Assembly: GCA_000785145.2 (NCBI GenBank)
Contig: JSZA02000030.1
Coordinates: forward strand, 1 to 54,751
Origin: Candidatus Thiomargarita nelsonii
Lineage (GTDB): Bacteria; Pseudomonadota; Gammaproteobacteria; Beggiatoales; Beggiatoaceae
DNA: 54,751 nt
Direction of reading: 5' to 3'
Below, piece by piece: positions 24,381 through 32,929 of the stretch; the stretch's first letter is position 1, and the number at the start of each line of letters is the position of its first letter. The position numbers and the translations under genes are program-made. Below the pieces are notes generated by a model. That model searched no databases and was not told the DNA's origin. It saw only the letters and a program-made list of their open reading frames with translations.

Positions 24381-24605
24381 TTACGATTTTTGTTCTACAA
24401 TTGGCGTGGTTGGTTCCAAAACCGTCTCAGTATCTTTTTCACCAGATAGCTTTGCCTGAGTCGCTTTCAGACCTTTTTTTACAATATCAGTCACTTGAGT
24501 GGCACTTTGACTAATCTTTTCTCTGGCAGTTTTTTTTATGGCAAGATAAGTCACGCCTGCGCCGGCACCGGCACCAACCAGTAGGGGTATGAGGGGAAAA
24601 GCCAT
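24381..24605 (-). CDS. Small membrane-anchored hypothetical protein
   Basis: The 74-residue protein starts with a glycine-rich hydrophobic helix (PLIPLLVGAGAGAGVTYLAI). It continues with an amphipathic segment (KTAREKISQSATQVTDIVKKGLKATQAKL) and an acidic/Thr tail, resembling YtxH-like or phasin-like small proteins. An AAGGATAAG site precedes the ATG. Its codon pattern and site suggest a real gene, but no family is identified. Confidence 0.5.
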   Translation of the reverse strand: MAFPLIPLLVGAGAGAGVTYLAIKKTAREKISQSATQVTDIVKKGLKATQAKLSGEKDTETVLEPTTPIVEQKS

Positions 24606-24849
24606 ATTTATCTTATCCTTAGGTTCAATTTAAAGAAAACTTTTTGTTTCGCGAGCATAACTCTCACTGACATAAAAAAATAATATAAATTAAAATAATT
24701 TGCAACAAATATTTTTTTATGACGGTACGCATTTTATATAAATATTTAATATATATATGAATTATGTTTTTTATAACAATTTTATATAGGTATAAAAAAA
24801 ACTACCTTATTTTTGAACGTTCGTCCAAAATAAATTTTGGACTCCGATC
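24606..24849. other. Very AT-rich intergenic region
   Basis: Long AT runs with no gene, between the small membrane-protein gene (its promoter side) and the CHAT remnant. It ends with a TCCAAAATAAATTTTGGA palindrome at about 24825-24842. Confidence 0.5.
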
Positions 24850-25387
24850 CTAAAACCAATTCCCAATCAATAAAAATGGTGCCCAATAAAAAGGATGTCT
24901 ATATCTCCGATCAAAAAGTAGCCTCTTTTGTGCTTGAGCAAGTGCCTGAGCTTTGGATAAATAAGGTTTGTTACAAAACTCCCTATAAAAAGCATTCATT
25001 AACTGAGCCGTCGATTCTTCATCCACTAGCCACAGGCTTGCCAACGCACTTCTGGCACCCGCCTTGATGGCTACTCGTCACCCACCGCCGTTTGACAGGC
25101 ACTTAGAGTTAACAATTCCACGGGCTTATCACGAAAGCGACTGATGCTAATAAGGCGTTCCAATTCATTTAAATTTAATCTCTCCTCATAAGTGAGCAAA
25201 AAGCTTGAAGTGGCTTCGCGCTCAAATTTGCCATGCGTGGCAAAATGCACGATTTGATAAGGCGAGTTTTCTAAATGTTCCTTGAGTCTATTTTTCCTAA
25301 ATTCTTGATTCTTGAGTGATATATAGGATATTTTAGGACAAATTTTTTTATTCTCAATAGCTTGAAATGTTTTTAAGGCATTAGGTA
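24850..25387 (-). pseudogene. CHAT-domain peptidase, truncated and frameshifted
   Basis: The first part reads YQIVHFATHGKF (catalytic His), FLLTYEERLNLNELERL and VELLTLSACQTAVGDE (catalytic Cys), and then meets a TAG. In another frame it resumes VAIKAGARSALASLWLVDEEST and ends SKAQALAQAQKRLL...HPFYWAPFLLIGNW, the normal CHAT C-terminus. About eight codons are missing at the break. The 5' side, where TPRs would normally be, is replaced by three tandem palindromes at 25388-25492. Confidence 0.88.
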
Positions 25388-25492
25388 GCAAGCGTAGGGT
25401 GCGTCCTACGCACCGCTGATTAGCAAGCGTAGGGTGCGTCCTACGCACCGCTGATTAGCAAGCGTAGGGTGCGTCCTACGCACCGCTGATTA
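25388..25492. repeat. Three tandem 35-bp palindromic units
   Basis: The unit GCAAGCGTAGGGTGCGTCC + TACGCACCGCTGATTA occurs three times head-to-tail without differences I can see. The repeat lies at the 5' break of the CHAT pseudogene. A further inverted copy lies at about 25515-25540. Confidence 0.93.
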
Positions 25493-25540
25493 GGTAGGAG
25501 GAAACGAAGTAAATTGGTGCGTGGGACGCACCCTACGCTT

Positions 25541-25675
25541 CAATGCCATTAAGTTAAGGAAAATCCATACATGTAGGGTGGATATCGCTGCGCGTATCCA
25601 CATGATTAATATATAAATTCAGGGGGAGGAGCCCTCTATTTATCCACCCGACATAGTCTTAACTTAATGGCATTG
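25541..25675. mobile_element. Miniature inverted-repeat element, CAATGCC family, copy 2
   Basis: A 135-bp element with CAATGCCATTAAGTTAAG ends, related internally to the copy at 2913-3048. It is flanked by the 11-bp duplication ACCCTACGCTT (25530-25540 and 25676-25686), inserted into a GTGCG palindrome repeat. No coding capacity. Confidence 0.95.
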
Positions 25676-25690
25676 ACCCTACGCTTGCTG

Positions 25691-25773
25691 TTTAAAAGTT
25701 TTAAAAGCCTCCGCTGTTGTTATTACTTTGCCAATCTCATCAAAATCACTGATGATCACATTTTTCTGATATT
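25691..25773 (-). pseudogene. Small fragment of the DEDDh-ATPase gene
   Basis: 83 bp match the segment encoding KNVIISDFDEIGKVITTAEAF of the gene at 26027-28357. Two shared differences make it closer to the 5.6-kb copy, though it extends into sequence that copy lacks. Similarity stops abruptly at both ends, just after the second miniature-element target copy. Confidence 0.85.
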
Positions 25774-26026
25774 TGATTGTTCAGAACCTGCTTGTGGATC
25801 AAATGAAATCCAAATAAATGCGAACCATCAAAATAATACAAACGACAGAGATTAAATATTAGCAGGATAAATCAAAACAGAATTAATTAGATGTCACACC
25901 ACAATTAAGCCAATTTTCAAATCGCATTAAAAATGCCTAAGCAGCCTTATGCTATCATAAATTTAGTAAACGTAGGGTGCGTCCTACGCACCATATTGTG
26001 CCGGCTCCTAGTAGGAGCTTTAGCGA
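25774..26026. other. Intergenic, one palindrome
   Basis: No gene recognised. A GTAGGGTGCGTCCTACGCACC palindrome lies at about 25973-25993, 30 bp from the end of the exonuclease-ATPase gene. Confidence 0.5.
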
Positions 26027-28357
26027 CTATGCCCCTTTAAAAAGCTTGATGAGCCAAAAGTCACTCATAACATTTTCCAAGCTTGTCAAAGCTTTTTGCA
26101 AATCTATTTCAAAATCTTGGTTTTGAATATCGACAATCAATTTGTAAATGAGTTCAAAGCTGAGCCTATCTTCTTTCTCCATATAGATAAAGCTACCATT
26201 GGAAGCGTTATTCAGTTTCTCTATTTCCTCTTTTCCCACTTTGCCACTGACTGTGGTTTCTCTAACATCTCTAAACAGCCCAAACCGTACATCTTTGTGA
26301 TTGACAACTAATTGATTAAAGTTTTTTAGTCGAGAAGTAAAGTTTGAGCCGCTCACCTGCAAAAAAGCAATGACAAAAGAGTGCAATTGAGTTTTGATTA
26401 ACAAATGTTCGGGGACTTTTCTTTTTCCAAGTCTCAAGCAGTCTGTTTCAAACGCTTTAAAAGTTTTAAAAGCCTCCGCTGTTGTTATTACTTTGCCAAT
26501 ATCATCAAAATCACTGATAATCACATTTTTCTGATATTCCTGTTCCAGTAATGCTTTTTGCTGATTAAGGTAATCTCTCACCTGTTGTTCATCATTAGTC
26601 GGTGTTATCAGACGAACTTCAATCGCCTTATTTTGTTGTACCGGTGCCTTTATATGTTGTTTTAACCACGCAATCTCATCTTTGAGCGTTTGAAATTCTT
26701 CTCTCACTTCCTCTTCAAAACTTCTCGTTTTGTGGGGCAAAGGAATGCCGTCCACTTGATGCCGATAGTAATGTGAAGCCCAATTAAAAACCCTTCTAAT
26801 TGAGTTTTGGTTTAAAATCACTTCTAAATCTTGTGGCTTAAAGAGCTGATCTATTTCTAGATCATACGCCTGAGCTTTTAACGCCAATAAGCATTTCAAC
26901 TTATCCTGAGTGGGTATATTTAATCTCAGCTCATATTGGGACATTCTATCCACAATAGCATTATTAAGGAATGTTTTCAGGTGTGCCCATCTATCAGGAA
27001 ATAAATTGGTAATAATTAAACTATTGGGCACATGCGTAAAAATTTCTTTTACAGCCTCACCAAAACGAAAAAGTAATTGTTCGTGATATTTGAGTCCTTC
27101 TAATTGATCAAAGATGATAATGAGTGGCTCATCGGCAAGGGAAAGTTTAGCAAAGACTGCAATGGCTTCCAGAGAAAATTCTTCTTGACTTATCTCTTCA
27201 CTCCAGTTATCTAACTTAATATTAGATAATTCACTGGCTTCTAACTGGTTGCCCGATAACCACTTTCTGACCAAGTCTCTTTTATGAGGATCGGAATAAC
27301 TACAAAATTTGATGAGCCCTTTGATAATTGAAGCGGAATAGCCCCCAAAGCCATACTTGTTAGCCCACCAATCAAGGGTTAATTTTTCAATTAACAGCCA
27401 ACTTTTTCGCTTATTTTCAGTATTTTTGCCTAATACTTTATAAATATTAAGCGGATCGCTTGAAAGGGTTTTTAAAATATTTTCCCTATTTTTGGTCAAA
27501 TTATCTTTTTTATTCAGAATTTCAATGATAATTTGAGAGAAACTATGGGCGAGCAGATATTCCAATTGAGAATAATCAGTATTGGGGATCATTTCCACAA
27601 AGGATTCTAAAATCCGACTATAAATATGGAATAAAACGGCGTTGGGATTATTCGGTTGTCTGATAAATAGCAGACGATTATTCTTGAGAAGCTCTTTTGC
27701 CAATCTCATCATCAAATGGGTTTTACCGCTGCCAGCTTCCCCTATGACAACAGCCCCTTTACTTTGAAAATTGGGATCATGCTTAATATCGGTGAGAATA
27801 GACTTGAGAGTTTCAAATTCATTTTGAGAAATTTCTTTTAAATCTGCATGATTTTGAAAAGGCGTATCAACCCGACTCGTGCCAAATGGATTGGGTTTAT
27901 CTGTCATAAGTGTTTTTAAATAAAGTTGATAAGTAAATTGCGCGTCATATTGAGCAGTATGTGCGCGATTTGAATTAAAATATTGATTATTAACGCTTAA
28001 ATTTAAATGTTTACTCAAATAGTCTAAGGAATAACTTTTTAAGCCCGGAAAATGTTCTTTTGCCAGTTCAAAGCTACAAGCAAATTTCAAATTGGGCCAT
28101 TTTAAGTTGACTTTTTGAAAACTGTTTTTTAAGACTTCAATGTCGTGAGCGGCATAATGGCAAATAATTAATTTTGACTCAACCAGCGTTAAAAAATTTT
28201 CAACGATTTCTTTGAGACTTTTAGCATTGATTTTCCGCCCTTCGTTATTGAGTTCATCTTTGACAAAGGCTTCATAGATGAGTTTGCCTTGGCTATTGAG
28301 TATGGCAATTTCGCTTAACTCTTTGCCTTCAGTGTCTATAACTACAAAATCATTCAT
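26027..28357 (-). CDS. DEDDh 3'-5' exonuclease fused to a P-loop (AAA-like) ATPase
   Basis: This 776-residue protein joins two domains. Residues 1-150 are a DnaQ-like DEDDh exonuclease: VVIDTEG (Asp8, Glu10), AHDIEVL (Asp72) and RAHTAQYDAQ (His133, Asp138). Residues about 170-545 form an ATPase with VVIGEAGSGKTHL (Walker A, 206-213) and PLIIIFDQLEGL (Walker B, about 411-422). SLIITNLFPDRW (sensor-1-like) and a winged-helix-like stretch before RRVFNWASHYYR follow. A coiled coil (about 555-585) precedes a C-terminal domain (about 628-776) of unknown function. A single exonuclease/ATPase polypeptide fits a DNA-processing or anti-phage effector role, but this is inference. It is a solo gene. Two partial copies of its C-terminal region lie at 5622-6063 and 25691-25773. 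Confidence 0.85.
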   Translation of the reverse strand: MNDFVVIDTEGKELSEIAILNSQGKLIYEAFVKDELNNEGRKINAKSLKEIVENFLTLVESKLIICHYAAHDIEVLKNSFQKVNLKWPNLKFACSFELAKEHFPGLKSYSLDYLSKHLNLSVNNQYFNSNRAHTAQYDAQFTYQLYLKTLMTDKPNPFGTSRVDTPFQNHADLKEISQNEFETLKSILTDIKHDPNFQSKGAVVIGEAGSGKTHLMMRLAKELLKNNRLLFIRQPNNPNAVLFHIYSRILESFVEMIPNTDYSQLEYLLAHSFSQIIIEILNKKDNLTKNRENILKTLSSDPLNIYKVLGKNTENKRKSWLLIEKLTLDWWANKYGFGGYSASIIKGLIKFCSYSDPHKRDLVRKWLSGNQLEASELSNIKLDNWSEEISQEEFSLEAIAVFAKLSLADEPLIIIFDQLEGLKYHEQLLFRFGEAVKEIFTHVPNSLIITNLFPDRWAHLKTFLNNAIVDRMSQYELRLNIPTQDKLKCLLALKAQAYDLEIDQLFKPQDLEVILNQNSIRRVFNWASHYYRHQVDGIPLPHKTRSFEEEVREEFQTLKDEIAWLKQHIKAPVQQNKAIEVRLITPTNDEQQVRDYLNQQKALLEQEYQKNVIISDFDDIGKVITTAEAFKTFKAFETDCLRLGKRKVPEHLLIKTQLHSFVIAFLQVSGSNFTSRLKNFNQLVVNHKDVRFGLFRDVRETTVSGKVGKEEIEKLNNASNGSFIYMEKEDRLSFELIYKLIVDIQNQDFEIDLQKALTSLENVMSDFWLIKLFKGA

Positions 28358-28439
28358 TCGTTATCAGTTATCAGTTATCATAAATAGACTATTTATTTGA
28401 ACTCTTATATTTTGTGTCAAAATAGCATATTTCAAATGG

Positions 28440-28508
28440 CAGTCCAAAGCTAAAGCTTTGGACTCCAACAACAGTTTAATGGAGTCCAAGATTTATCTTG
28501 GATGTCCA
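28440..28508. repeat. Two adjacent palindromes after V-ATPase A
   Basis: AGTCCAAAGCTAAAGCTTTGGACT (about 28441-28466) and GTCCAAGATTTATCTTGGA (about 28484-28503) lie back to back, the second touching the stop of the V-ATPase A gene. Subunits B and onward are missing beyond this point, so these mark a breakpoint. Confidence 0.85.
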
Positions 28509-30272
28509 TTACACCCTAATTTTATCAAACGCAGCCCGAATTTCTTGCTCAAAATCGCGCAATTTGTCAATTTCTTGGCTACTCAACTCCGATTTGATAC
28601 GCCTTGCCCGCGCCAGTATTGCTAAATCAGACAATTGTTCCACTGGCACACTCGCCTCAATTAATGTCACTCCTTGATGATAGATTTGTAACATTAAACT
28701 CAATAACAACATTTGCTTTTCGGGCGAACAAAAACTATCCACTTCATCCACCGCACTTTGTTGCAAAACGCCTTCTCGAATCAGCGTTGCACCTTCTAAT
28801 ACCCAACGTTGGGCGGAGGATAAGGCTTCAGGACCAACCAGATTGACAATTCGTGCTAATTCGTCAGCCTGAGCCAATAAATTGAGCGCCTCATGACGGT
28901 ATGCCTGCCAATGGCTATCAATGTTTTCAGCCCACCATTGTTGAGCCGTGTTCACATAATCGGAAAAGCTATCATTCCAATCTATTGACGGATAATGGCG
29001 AGCATCAGCCAGTTCCTTGGATAATGCCCAGAAAGTTTGCACGATTTCTTTAGTGTGACTCGTCACCGGCTCTGAAAAATCGCCACCAGGGGGAGAAACC
29101 GCACCAATCAGCGTGACGGATGCCTTTTTGCCACCTAATGTGGTAACACGCCCCGCTCGCTCATAAAAGGCGGCGAGCCGTGAAGCGAGATAAGCCGGGT
29201 AGCCTTCTTCGACCGGCATTTGGCCTAAACGTCCGCCCACTTCGCGCAAAGCTTCTGCCCAACGACTGGTAGAGTCAGCAACCATCACCACATCATAGCC
29301 TAAGTCTCGATAATATTCGGCAATGGTCACGCCGACATAAATAGAGGCTTCTCGCGCCACCACCGGCATATTAGATGTGTTAGCAATGAGCAGAGTACGT
29401 TCCATCAACGAGCGTCCCGTATGCGGATCGGTCAATTCTGGAAAACTTTCCAAAATATCAACTAATTCATTGCCCCGTTCTCCGCAACCCACATATATCA
29501 CAATATCAGCATTCGCCCAACGAGCAATTTGCTGTTGTAGCATCGTTTTACCGGCACCAAAGGGTCCCGGCACCGCTCCTTTGCCGCCTTTGAGTAAGGG
29601 AAAAAAGGTATCTAATATGCGTTGTCCTGTGAGTAAGGGCAAAACAGCATGATCACGGTTTTGATAGGGGCGTGGAGTACGCACAGGCCAACGGTGAAAT
29701 AGGCGTATCGGTACAATCTCTCCCTTATCTTGTTTAACCTTGGCAACAATTTGTTCAATACTGTACTTGCCAGCATGGGCAAGCTCTACCAATTCTCCTT
29801 GACAGTTAGAGGGTACTAAAATGGGGTGTTTAATAGACGGCGTTTCTTGTACTTGACCGAGAAAAGTGCCGGGGGCTACTTGTGTGTTTAGCGATAAGTG
29901 ATTATTGGGGATAAAATCCCAGAGAGTGTCACGCGCTAAAGGGTCAATGTTTAAGCCGCGAGCAATATAATCGCCACTCTCTGCAAAAATTTTATCTAAT
30001 GGACGCTGGACACCATCGAAAATTTTCCCCATCAGCCCTGGTCCTAATTCGACTGACAGTGGATGCCCCAAGGCATGAGCAAAGTCACCGGGGCGCAGGG
30101 ATTCTGTGGATTCATACACTTGCACAGTCGCTTTTTCACCATCTAAGCGGATCACTTCGCCCATCAAAGCCAATTGCCCGACTCGCACTTGTTCACCGTT
30201 GCGAACGCCAGGGAGTTGCACCGTGACAATGGGGCCATTGATAGCAATTACTTCTCCATTTATTTCAGTCAT
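28509..30272 (-). CDS. atpA: V-type ATP synthase/ATPase catalytic subunit A
   Basis: The 587-residue catalytic subunit of the V/A-type rotary ATPase shows the non-homologous insert and GPFGAGKTMLQQQIARWANADIVIYVGCGERGNEL, with the P-loop at about 236-243. DVVMVADSTSRWAEALREVGGRLGQMPVEEGYPAYL and LIGAVSPPGGDFSEPV follow. It lies 1 bp after subunit E, as in A/V-type operons. Unlike normal operons, no subunit B follows: palindromes and an unrelated gene do. Depending on partners it may pump H+ or Na+. A good AAGGA site precedes the ATG. Confidence 0.95.
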   Translation of the reverse strand: MTEINGEVIAINGPIVTVQLPGVRNGEQVRVGQLALMGEVIRLDGEKATVQVYESTESLRPGDFAHALGHPLSVELGPGLMGKIFDGVQRPLDKIFAESGDYIARGLNIDPLARDTLWDFIPNNHLSLNTQVAPGTFLGQVQETPSIKHPILVPSNCQGELVELAHAGKYSIEQIVAKVKQDKGEIVPIRLFHRWPVRTPRPYQNRDHAVLPLLTGQRILDTFFPLLKGGKGAVPGPFGAGKTMLQQQIARWANADIVIYVGCGERGNELVDILESFPELTDPHTGRSLMERTLLIANTSNMPVVAREASIYVGVTIAEYYRDLGYDVVMVADSTSRWAEALREVGGRLGQMPVEEGYPAYLASRLAAFYERAGRVTTLGGKKASVTLIGAVSPPGGDFSEPVTSHTKEIVQTFWALSKELADARHYPSIDWNDSFSDYVNTAQQWWAENIDSHWQAYRHEALNLLAQADELARIVNLVGPEALSSAQRWVLEGATLIREGVLQQSAVDEVDSFCSPEKQMLLLSLMLQIYHQGVTLIEASVPVEQLSDLAILARARRIKSELSSQEIDKLRDFEQEIRAAFDKIRV

Positions 30273-30902
30273 TTATAGATTCCTTGTTGGCATTGCAGAG
30301 GCAAACAATTGTGCTGTAATGATTTGATAAAGTTCGTTTTCCAGACGAGTGAGCAGTCCTTCAAAGGTGTTATTGACGCGAATACGATCCGCCTGGTTGC
30401 GTACTAATAGCCCTCCTGTGAAATTATCACGGCTCGCTGACAGCGTACAGCGTTTATCTGGGACACTGTCTTTAAGAATTTGTTCCCATTGGAATCGTTC
30501 ATAATCATCTGCATTGACTTCAACGACCAAATCGATTTCATCGAACAATTGAGCGGCATTTTTGAGATATTGTTTTAATAAATTAATATAAGCATTATCC
30601 TGCTGGCTTAATTGTTTTAACTGTTCATGTAAATCGGTGACGAGCGACTGGACTAATGCCCAACGCAATTGATCCAAATGCGCCTGCATTTTTATTTCGC
30701 TGGCTTGCACACGGCGACGATATTCTTGTTCAGCAGCCGCTTTAGCGATTTCTATTTCGCGCTCTTCGCGCTGTTGTAGGCGTTTATCAGATTCTGCCAA
30801 AATTTTGTCGCGTTCTTGTTGAGCCGCTTGCAAATGCTTATCTGCGAGAGCTTGAGCGCGTTGGCGAATCGTCATTTCTAATTGTTCAAGTTGGCTATCC
30901 AT
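30273..30902 (-). CDS. atpE: V-type ATP synthase/ATPase peripheral-stalk subunit E
   Basis: The 209-residue protein has a long charged N-terminal coiled coil (residues about 1-90, QRAQALADKHLQAAQQERDKILAES). A globular C-terminus has FTGGLLVRNQADRIRVNNTFEGLLTRLENEL, the typical subunit-E end. It is directly upstream of subunit A with no gap. No other V-ATPase gene precedes it within about 1 kb. The usual names vary (ntpE, atpE). Confidence 0.85.
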   Translation of the reverse strand: MDSQLEQLEMTIRQRAQALADKHLQAAQQERDKILAESDKRLQQREEREIEIAKAAAEQEYRRRVQASEIKMQAHLDQLRWALVQSLVTDLHEQLKQLSQQDNAYINLLKQYLKNAAQLFDEIDLVVEVNADDYERFQWEQILKDSVPDKRCTLSASRDNFTGGLLVRNQADRIRVNNTFEGLLTRLENELYQIITAQLFASAMPTRNL

Positions 30903-31051
30903 GAGTGGTTAAATAATAGGTTTTCTATCTTTGGCCCAAAAATAGGGTGAAAACATCGTGCTGGTTGCTCTCTGCTTTGTGGGGAGCCTGCATTGCCTGA
31001 AGGAGTGCAAGGCGTACACTCCTTCCACGATGAAACCTATTTCGCTTGTGA

Positions 31052-31321
31052 TTAGCCTTTTGCTTTTTGCTTCAATTGACTAAGGTATTTTTCAAGTGCC
31101 TTAATTTCATCAAGGGATAATTTTGCCAATTGCGGCTTAAAGTAAGGCAAAACATCTTGCGCCTTAAAATAAGGCAAAACATCTTGCGGCTTAAAGTGGC
31201 TCATAACCTCTTTGGGTGGCAAACCCGCCAATCGTTCATCTACCCCCAATCCTGAGAGATAGACATCTCCCCACATTTTACCCATTTCGGTAATCTGTTT
31301 TGGTGTCAATTCAAGTGACAT
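31052..31321 (-). CDS. Repeat/tail half of a split nuclease-like protein
   Basis: This 89-residue frame corresponds to the C-terminal half of the protein at 599-1555. MSLELTPKQITEMGKMWG is homologous to its MTLELSREDVKAIGKMWG, followed by FKPQDVLPYFKAQDVLPYFKPQ repeats and a Lys-rich tail. The ATG at 31321 was chosen for a GGAGG site seven bases before it; a TTG 15 bases upstream is possible. It starts 17 bp after the stop of the nuclease half, in another frame. Confidence 0.7.
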   Translation of the reverse strand: MSLELTPKQITEMGKMWGDVYLSGLGVDERLAGLPPKEVMSHFKPQDVLPYFKAQDVLPYFKPQLAKLSLDEIKALEKYLSQLKQKAKG

Positions 31322-31337
31322 TTCATTTTCCTCCAAG

Positions 31338-31961
31338 CTAAACTTCCCACAACCCAGCCAAAAACCATTTTAACTGGAGCGGCATCAACTTCAAACCAGA
31401 GTCACCTAATATTTTAAAGGCTTTTTCTTTTTCTTTTTTGTGGCTAGCAAAACATTTAACCCACGCATTGTGAGGCTCATCTGATAACTCATTTAATGAG
31501 ATTAATGGTATTTTTTCTAATAACCAATTATCACGATTATGATACACTCCTTTGTGCTTGGTGCTTTTTTCGTAACCCACTTCTGCCAAATTCTGGGACT
31601 GCGGTTTTTTCGCACTGAGCAAAAAGCTTTGTACTTCTTTATCGCTCAACCGTTTAACCCGTTTATAAAACGTATCGTATCCCAAGGTTTGTCGAATGGC
31701 TGCCTTGTTAACCGATTCAGTATATTTAAATTCCAAAAGAATATGACTGGCTTGGCTATCTCGGATTCCATCAGGCAAACGGGAAAATTGTTCAGGTGTC
31801 CATGTGTCAGAATCGCTCCGCAGGAGCAATATATCTGCCTCTGGTGGTTCACTCATAATCGGCAGTTGGGGATGGACTGAAATACCTACAGGCGATAGCA
31901 ATTCCTCTAATAATTTGGCGAGCAAGTGATGCCACGATGTTTTTTCTTCATTGTCTTTCAT
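31338..31961 (-). CDS. PD-(D/E)XK nuclease-like protein (nuclease half)
   Basis: The 207-residue protein is homologous to residues 1-205 of the left-edge gene: WHHLLAKLLEELLSPVGI, PEADILLLRSD, LPDGIRDSQASHILLEFKYTES (acidic plus ExK) and LGYDTFYKRVK. It ends KWFLAGLWEV and a stop, where the left-edge protein continues. Together with 31052-31321 it makes a two-gene version. This could be the ancestral arrangement, or a frameshifted one. Nuclease activity is inferred. Confidence 0.65.
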   Translation of the reverse strand: MKDNEEKTSWHHLLAKLLEELLSPVGISVHPQLPIMSEPPEADILLLRSDSDTWTPEQFSRLPDGIRDSQASHILLEFKYTESVNKAAIRQTLGYDTFYKRVKRLSDKEVQSFLLSAKKPQSQNLAEVGYEKSTKHKGVYHNRDNWLLEKIPLISLNELSDEPHNAWVKCFASHKKEKEKAFKILGDSGLKLMPLQLKWFLAGLWEV

Positions 31962-32055
31962 AAGTTAGTCTAGTATTCATTAATTGTCGAAATCAATTTT
32001 ACATTATAAGCAGGGATAAGTCAAAACATGGCTTATATTAATTAGATTTGTCCCT

Positions 32056-32188
32056 AAATTTTTAAAGTAGGAGTCCAAGATTTATCTTGGACATGTTATG
32101 GATAATCCCCCACCCTAAAATCAGGAATTTTTGCAGGACGCGGAGCGTCCAAGCAGGCATTCCTTTGCCTCGCGTGGGAACGAGAAAA
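32056..32188. repeat. 133-bp direct repeat, copy 1
   Basis: AAATTTTTAAAGTAGGAGTCC, then AAGATTTATCTTGGACATG, is repeated at 34046-34179 with one substitution and one extra T. It ends in the TTTGCCTCGCGTGGGAACG repeat. The two copies flank the pirin, isochorismatase and HxlR genes. Confidence 0.92.
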
Positions 32189-32197
32189 AGCGTTCTT

Positions 32198-32248
32198 GGA
32201 GTCCAAAGCTTCAGCTTTGGACTATTGGAGCAAGTCCGATAACCACGG
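32198..32248. repeat. AGTCCAAAGCTTCAGCTTTGGACT palindrome
   Basis: Palindromic repeat of the same family as 5533-5599, located immediately beyond the pirin gene end. It may serve as a transcript-end hairpin. Confidence 0.75.
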
Positions 32249-32926
32249 TTAATGAATCAACACCATCCCTAGTTTTGATATTGCTTCAATGTGTAATGAA
32301 TCACCTTCGAGCAAATCTCCCTTAGATACGCTGAAGCCATTGGCAGTGGCGTTTCCTTCAGTAATTAGTGCAATAAATTGCTGATTACATTCCAATGAGT
32401 TATTTGCCGGAATATTACCTACTTTGCACGTCATCTTGTTATCAAAACACTCAGCACAATCACCGCCTAGTACAGTTGTTAACCTCCCGCCTTCAAGACT
32501 GATATTCTGATAGTCGGGTGCCAGCCCCTGTTCTGGCGGTATAAACCAAATTTGCACAAAATCAGCCTTGCTGTCATCAGGATTAATTTCCGAGTGCCGC
32601 ATACCAGTTCCCGCACGTTGTACCTGTACCGCAGGGGCATGGATCACACTACCATCACCGAGTGTGCCGGCATGGGCAAGATTTCCGCTCAATACAACAG
32701 TAACAATATCCACGTTTTCGTGGGGATGGAGTGGTGCTCCATCATTTGGTTTGAAATAGCCGGTTGAAAGATAGACAAAATCACCGAACCCATGACTGAT
32801 ATCTTTTCTGTCAAGTGCGCCCGGCATGAGTTGCGAGCTTAACACCATCTGTTTTTCAACAATACCGGCGAAGCCGCCCAGCGGGAGATCGTCTATATGT
32901 ACTACACGAAGTCTGTTTTTTTTCAT
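32249..32926 (-). CDS. Pirin-family cupin protein
   Basis: The 225-residue bicupin has the iron-binding site in the first cupin: PLHPHENVDIVTVVLSG, then GTGMRHSEIN, supplying three His and a Glu. Bacterial pirins include quercetinases and regulators; the substrate is unknown here. It follows the isochorismatase-family gene by 3 bp, so the two are co-transcribed. Both are divergent from the HxlR regulator. Confidence 0.9.
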   Translation of the reverse strand: MKKNRLRVVHIDDLPLGGFAGIVEKQMVLSSQLMPGALDRKDISHGFGDFVYLSTGYFKPNDGAPLHPHENVDIVTVVLSGNLAHAGTLGDGSVIHAPAVQVQRAGTGMRHSEINPDDSKADFVQIWFIPPEQGLAPDYQNISLEGGRLTTVLGGDCAECFDNKMTCKVGNIPANNSLECNQQFIALITEGNATANGFSVSKGDLLEGDSLHIEAISKLGMVLIH

Positions 32927-32929
32927 CGA

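Noticed and set aside
25388..25492. Three 35-bp repeats that could look like a CRISPR array
   Set aside because: The units are contiguous with no spacers, are palindromic inside, and have no Cas genes near. They belong to the GTGCG palindrome family.
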